From Acidobacteriaceae bacterium (GTDB lineage Bacteria > Acidobacteriota > Terriglobia > Terriglobales > Acidobacteriaceae), in assembly GCA_030039895.1 (NCBI GenBank), contig JASHUR010000362.1, positions 1 to 27,301 of the forward strand: DNA of 27,301 nt, in the 5' to 3' direction. Position 1 is the stretch's first letter. Every line of letters starts with the position of its first letter. The position numbers and the translations under genes are program-made. The notes beneath the pieces were generated by a model. It was not told the DNA's origin, searched no databases, and saw only the letters and a list, made by a program, of their open reading frames with translations. Positions 23,798-27,301 of the stretch are shown in pieces.

Positions 23798-24946
23798 ATG
23801 CGGAAACTATTTTCAATCGCTCTCATATCGCTGATGTCTCTCGCAGCCCCTCTTATGGCCCATGGGCAGATTCAGCACCCAATTCTGCCCCTGGGGTCGA
23901 AGGCTCCCAACTTTGCGCTGCCCGGCGTCGACGGAAAAATCCATAAGCTCAGCGACTACGCCAAGGCGCGTGTGCTCGTGGTCATCTTCACCTGCGACCA
24001 CTGCCCTATTGCACAAATGTACGAGAGCCGCATTGAAAAGCTATACGAGGATTACAAGAACCGTGGAGTCGCGGTCGTCGCCATCGAAGGTAACGACCCC
24101 AAGGCAACGGTAATCGATGAGCTCGATTCCTCTGATGTGGGCGATACTCTGGCTGACATGAAGATTCGCGTCCAGTACAAGCATCTTCACTATCCCTACC
24201 TCTACGATGGAGACACGCAGGCTGTAACCCGCGCCTACGGCCCGCAGGCCACGCCGCACGTGTTCATCTTCGACCAGAATCGCCGCTTGCGCTACCAAGG
24301 CCGCTTCGACAACAGCTACCGCATCGAAAAAGTCACAACCCATGATGCGCAAAATGCCATCGACGAACTGCTCGCAGGCAAGCCCGTCAAAGTGACCCAC
24401 ACTGCTGTCTTCGGATGTTCCACAAAGTGGGCTGAGAAGAAGGCACTCGTCGCCGAATACAACGAAAAGCTCGATGCAACTCTGGTCACTGTAAGTATGG
24501 TTGGTGCCGCCGGGCTCAAAAAACTACGCGTAAACAGAGGCGAGAAATATACGCTCGTGGATTTCTGGGCTACATGGTGCAGCTCATGCATTGCCGAGTT
24601 CGCCGACCTGCAGAACACCTACCGCATGTACAGTGACCGCGGACTCAACATGGTCACAGTCTCTGTCAACTCGCCGGATGAAAAGCAGGGCGTTTTGAAT
24701 TTCCTGCAAAAGCACCATGCCACCAGCGAGAATCTGCTGCTCGACTCCGATGATGCTGCCAGCCTGCAGGCTGCTTTCGATCCTGAATGGCAATCGGCTG
24801 TGCCCTATACCATTCTGCTCGGCCCTAACGGCAAAGTCTTATATAAAACGCTTGGCTCCGTCGATATACTGCAGCTGCGCCGGAAAATTCTTGCGGCCGT
24901 GCCCTCCGCCTATATTGGCTTCAACAAATACTGGGAAGGGCAATAA
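23798..24946 (+). CDS. Secreted double thioredoxin-fold protein (AhpC/TSA-type plus TlpA-type)
   Basis: A 382-residue periplasmic redox protein. A signal peptide (1-24, ending MAHGQ) is followed by a first redoxin domain, about 30-190, of the AhpC/TSA type (GSKAPNFALPGVDGK) with Cys66-x2-Cys69 in TCDHCP and the cis-Pro loop ATPHVF. A linker with FGCSTKWAEKK leads to a second thioredoxin domain, about 235-375, with LVDFWATWCSSC (Cys261 and Cys264) and cis-Pro VPYT. Both CxxC pairs are intact. It probably reduces or relays thiols in the periplasm; the two domains may act in sequence. GGAG lies 5 bases before the ATG. It follows the sugar isomerase-like gene closely, so both may be one operon, which ends at the hairpin at 24979-25011. 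Confidence 0.88.
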   Translation: MRKLFSIALISLMSLAAPLMAHGQIQHPILPLGSKAPNFALPGVDGKIHKLSDYAKARVLVVIFTCDHCPIAQMYESRIEKLYEDYKNRGVAVVAIEGNDPKATVIDELDSSDVGDTLADMKIRVQYKHLHYPYLYDGDTQAVTRAYGPQATPHVFIFDQNRRLRYQGRFDNSYRIEKVTTHDAQNAIDELLAGKPVKVTHTAVFGCSTKWAEKKALVAEYNEKLDATLVTVSMVGAAGLKKLRVNRGEKYTLVDFWATWCSSCIAEFADLQNTYRMYSDRGLNMVTVSVNSPDEKQGVLNFLQKHHATSENLLLDSDDAASLQAAFDPEWQSAVPYTILLGPNGKVLYKTLGSVDILQLRRKILAAVPSAYIGFNKYWEGQ

Positions 24947-24978
24947 CAGGACTCCAGTAATTTGCAACCCAAGATCGC

Positions 24979-25017
24979 ATAGGCCGACTCCTTCAATACG
25001 GGTTGGCCTATTCATTT
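24979..25017 (+). terminator. Probable terminator after the double-thioredoxin gene
   Basis: ATAGGCCGAC (24979-24988) pairs with GTTGGCCTAT (25002-25011), with one G-T wobble and a 13-base loop. It is followed by TCATTTTG. It lies between the redoxin stop and the hexosaminidase start. Confidence 0.65.
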
Positions 25018-25047
25018 TGCCTCCAAGCATCCAGAAAGGTTTGGGCC

Positions 25048-27102
25048 TTGAGTGTTCTTCGTGGAATAAGAAAAATCGAAATCGCCTTGTTCCTGCTTTG
25101 CGCTGCTCTTCCCTGCAGCGGACAGCAGCTTAACCTCATGCCGTGGCCGGCACACATCGCGCGCCAGCAAGGCTCTCTCGCCCTGAACGGTACTCCGCGC
25201 ATCCTGCTCACCGGTGGCGATGAACGAGTCCACCATGCGCTCAAGCGCTTCATCCGCCAGCTCGCCGTCCAAACCGGAACGCCCTTTGATCGCTCGTTCG
25301 GTAAACCTCCTCAGGGTCCGCTTTTCGCCGTTCAATGCGCCGGCCCCGGCCTTAAGGTGCAGGCGCTGGGCGAAGACGAAAGCTATCACCTGTCCGTCAG
25401 TCAGACCGGAATCAAGCTGACCGCGCCCAATCCGCTCGGCATCCTGCACGGCCTTCAGACACTCTTGCAGCTTGTCCAGGCTGGCCCCAACGGTTGGATT
25501 ATCCCCGACGTTCAGATCGACGACGCTCCCAGGTTTCCATGGCGCGGCCTTATGATCGACGTCTCACGGCACTTCATGCCGCTCTCCGCTCTCGAGCGGA
25601 ACATTGATGGCATGGCTGCGGTCAAGCTCAACGTGCTGCATCTGCATCTGTCCGATGACGAAGGCTTCCGCGTACAAAGCAAGAAGTGTCCGCGCCTCAC
25701 GGAATTTGCCTCCGACGGCCTTTACTATACGCAAGCGCAAATCCGCCAATTGATTGCATATGCACGGGACCGCGGCATTCGCATTGTTCCTGAATTCGAC
25801 GTGCCCGGCCACGCCGTAAGCTGGCTTGTCGCCTATCCTAAGCTGTCCTCTGGCCCGGCTCCTGCCACGCTGGTCCGTTCCGAGCACGACACGTTGCGCC
25901 CACCGCTCGACCCTACGAATCCGGAAACTTACAAAATCATCAACAAGGTCTTCGGAGAGATGGAGAAGCTTTTCCCCGATGCCTACTTCCACATTGGTGG
26001 TGATGAAGTCGATGCAAAGTACTGGAACAATGACCCAAAAGTCCAGGCATGGATGCATGCGCACAACATCGCAAATGCCCATGCACTGCAGACCTACTTC
26101 ACTCTGCGGGTACAAAAGATCGTCGCGAAACACGGCAAGCACATGGAGGGATGGGACGAAATCCTTGATAGCAAATTGCCCAAGGATTCGCTCATTCAGT
26201 CATGGCGCGGCGCAGACTCTCTGGCAAACTCCGCCCGCCTCGGATATAAAACTGTCCTCTCCGCAGGATACTACCTCGACCTCATGCACTCTGCCGCATA
26301 CCACTATGCCGTCGACCCGCTCGGCGGCCCCAGCGCTACCCTCACGCCCACCGAACAGGCAAACATCATCGGCGGCGAAGCCTGCCAATGGACCGAGTAT
26401 GTGACTCCTGAAATCCTCGACAACCGCCTCTGGCCGCGTCTTGGCGCCATCGCCGAACGCCTCTGGTCACCGGCCTCCGTTACGGACGTAAACTCCATGT
26501 ATCGCCGCCTTACAGTTCTCAACCGCAACCTTCAATGGCTTGGACTCCAGCAGAACATCAGCACCCGCACCATGCTGGGTCGCATTGCGGGAGACGATAT
26601 GCCTCTCCCACTGCTTGTAACGCTGGCGCAGGCTGTCGAACCCGTAAAGGACTACAACCGTGAGACAACGCAGGTCTACGATGTCGAGCAGCCACTCAAT
26701 CAACTGGTTGACGCCATCCCACCGGAAAGTAATACAGCACGAGAAGTCAATGCCTTGGCCAGGCGCGCCTTACTCGATCCTTCAGCACGTCCTGAACTGC
26801 GCAAGTGGTTCACCAGGTGGAGTAACAACGATGCGCAGATCGAACCCTACATGTCGAAATCATTCCTGCGCGTACGGCTTATTCCGCTGTCTCAGCAGCT
26901 CGCAGCGCTTGGCGACTTAGGACTCGCTGCCCTGAACAATATTCAAGCGGATCGTCCAATCTCTCCAGAGAAGAAGCAAAAGGAACTCGATATGCTGAAG
27001 GCTATTGAGGCTCCACATGCCGAAATGTTCATCGTTGTCACGCCTTCAGTCCGCAGCCTGCTCGAAGCGGAACCAGTGACCTCGTCTACAACGGCGCAGT
27101 AG
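25048..27102 (+). CDS. Secreted beta-N-acetylhexosaminidase, glycoside hydrolase family 20
   Basis: A 684-residue enzyme removing terminal GlcNAc/GalNAc from chitin oligomers, peptidoglycan fragments or glycans by substrate-assisted catalysis. A signal peptide (EIALFLLCAALPCSG) is followed by the GH20b domain (about 30-158, LMPWPAHI) and the catalytic barrel from about 162: WRGLMIDVSRHFMP, KLNVLHLHLSDDEGFR, VPEFDVPGHA and HIGGDEVDAKYW, which holds the catalytic pair Asp319-Glu320. A helical C-terminal region of about 170 residues extends beyond the barrel. The start is TTG at 25048 with AAAGG 8 bases upstream; the longer frame from another TTG at 25003 would begin inside the upstream terminator. 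It is convergent with a ThuA-like gene. Confidence 0.93.
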   Translation: MSVLRGIRKIEIALFLLCAALPCSGQQLNLMPWPAHIARQQGSLALNGTPRILLTGGDERVHHALKRFIRQLAVQTGTPFDRSFGKPPQGPLFAVQCAGPGLKVQALGEDESYHLSVSQTGIKLTAPNPLGILHGLQTLLQLVQAGPNGWIIPDVQIDDAPRFPWRGLMIDVSRHFMPLSALERNIDGMAAVKLNVLHLHLSDDEGFRVQSKKCPRLTEFASDGLYYTQAQIRQLIAYARDRGIRIVPEFDVPGHAVSWLVAYPKLSSGPAPATLVRSEHDTLRPPLDPTNPETYKIINKVFGEMEKLFPDAYFHIGGDEVDAKYWNNDPKVQAWMHAHNIANAHALQTYFTLRVQKIVAKHGKHMEGWDEILDSKLPKDSLIQSWRGADSLANSARLGYKTVLSAGYYLDLMHSAAYHYAVDPLGGPSATLTPTEQANIIGGEACQWTEYVTPEILDNRLWPRLGAIAERLWSPASVTDVNSMYRRLTVLNRNLQWLGLQQNISTRTMLGRIAGDDMPLPLLVTLAQAVEPVKDYNRETTQVYDVEQPLNQLVDAIPPESNTAREVNALARRALLDPSARPELRKWFTRWSNNDAQIEPYMSKSFLRVRLIPLSQQLAALGDLGLAALNNIQADRPISPEKKQKELDMLKAIEAPHAEMFIVVTPSVRSLLEAEPVTSSTTAQ

Positions 27103-27109
27103 CAAGAAA

Positions 27110-27142
27110 GATGAGCCCGCCCCTCCACAGGACGGGCTCATC
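27110..27142. terminator. Hairpin between convergent genes, probably bidirectional terminator
   Basis: GATGAGCCCG (27110-27119) pairs perfectly with CGGGCTCATC (27133-27142). On the minus strand it is followed by TTTCTTGC, so it best suits the ThuA-like gene ending 12 bases away, and it may also stop transcription from the hexosaminidase. The plus-strand side lacks a T-run. Confidence 0.65.
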
Positions 27143-27154
27143 TGCAATACGTGC

Positions 27155-27301
27155 TTACTGCAACCTGCCTCCCAGCCACAACAGAGCATTTTCAAAAAAA
27201 CGGTTCTGCAGCTTGCTATCAAAAATTTTGTCGCCGTGGCCCATGTTCGTATAGAGCATCCTGTACTTCGTGTTGGTCCATACAACTGGAATATCTCCAT
27301 G
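27155..27301 (-). CDS. ThuA-like domain protein, C-terminal end only
   Basis: The open frame enters at the right edge on the minus strand and stops with TAA at 27155-27157, giving the last 48 residues. The sequence (PVVWTNTKYRMLYTNMGHGD, then a Phe/Leu-rich NRFFENALLWLGGRL) matches the end of trehalose-utilisation (ThuA-like, glutamine-amidotransferase-fold) domains, where the GHGD motif precedes a final helix. ThuA proteins are linked to disaccharide breakdown. The rest of the gene lies outside the window. It ends convergently with the hexosaminidase. Confidence 0.75.
   Translation of the reverse strand, partial: HGDIPVVWTNTKYRMLYTNMGHGDKIFDSKLQNRFFENALLWLGGRLQ

Noticed and set aside
25003..25047. 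Upstream TTG start for the GH20 gene
   Set aside because: It lies within the right arm of the preceding terminator and would add residues ahead of a normal signal peptide.

Overview
The window looks like chromosomal DNA of an Acidobacteriota member, probably Terriglobia/Acidobacteriaceae. The pointers are a moderately high-GC genome with many twin-arginine secreted enzymes, a Ser/Thr kinase fused to a C-terminal beta-propeller, a BON/glycine-zipper protein of the type common in that phylum, and a seven-helix membrane protein resembling a family that recurs there. This placement rests on protein character only; the window has no rRNA or other marker.

Layout. 1-1172 (minus): a cytochrome b subunit followed, with an ATGA overlap, by a Tat-exported molybdopterin oxidoreductase that runs off the left edge. 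1399-3519 (plus): a visibly AT-richer pair of unrecognised genes, a Rossmann-like protein and a three-helix membrane protein, the best candidate for an undescribed two-gene system. 3681-6893 (minus): a UbiD-family decarboxylase and a Tat-secreted GH32 fructosidase. 7016-7996 (plus): the BON-domain envelope protein. 8281-10968 (minus): the kinase/beta-propeller receptor. 11193-11432 (minus): a small Cys-rich protein. 11880-12827 (minus): a DedA membrane protein fused to a rhodanese. 12956-13558 (minus): a Dps ferritin with all five ferroxidase ligands. 13646-16398 (minus): a TolC plus EmrA/HlyD efflux pair lacking its inner-membrane pump. 16598-17167 (minus): a degenerate sigma-70-like protein. 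17370-19523 (plus): polyphosphate kinase ppk1. 19870-20277 (plus): a secreted protein made almost wholly of seven 16-residue Pro/Ala repeats. 20363-21688 (plus): a membrane protein and a small partner, ended by a strong terminator. 21944-22031: tRNA-Leu(CAA). 22032-22948: a gene-poor stretch. 22949-27102 (plus): a sugar isomerase-like protein, a double thioredoxin-fold protein and a GH20 hexosaminidase. 27155-27301 (minus): the end of a ThuA-like gene.

How it fits together. Three themes recur: envelope stress and signalling (kinase, BON protein, DedA-rhodanese, TolC/EmrA, Dps, polyphosphate kinase), secreted carbohydrate processing (GH32, GH20, sugar isomerase, ThuA) and periplasmic redox (molybdoenzyme/cytochrome b, redoxin). 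Most genes look like single-gene or two-gene transcription units. Several perfect hairpins mark their ends, and one hairpin (20323-20357) buries a ribosome binding site.
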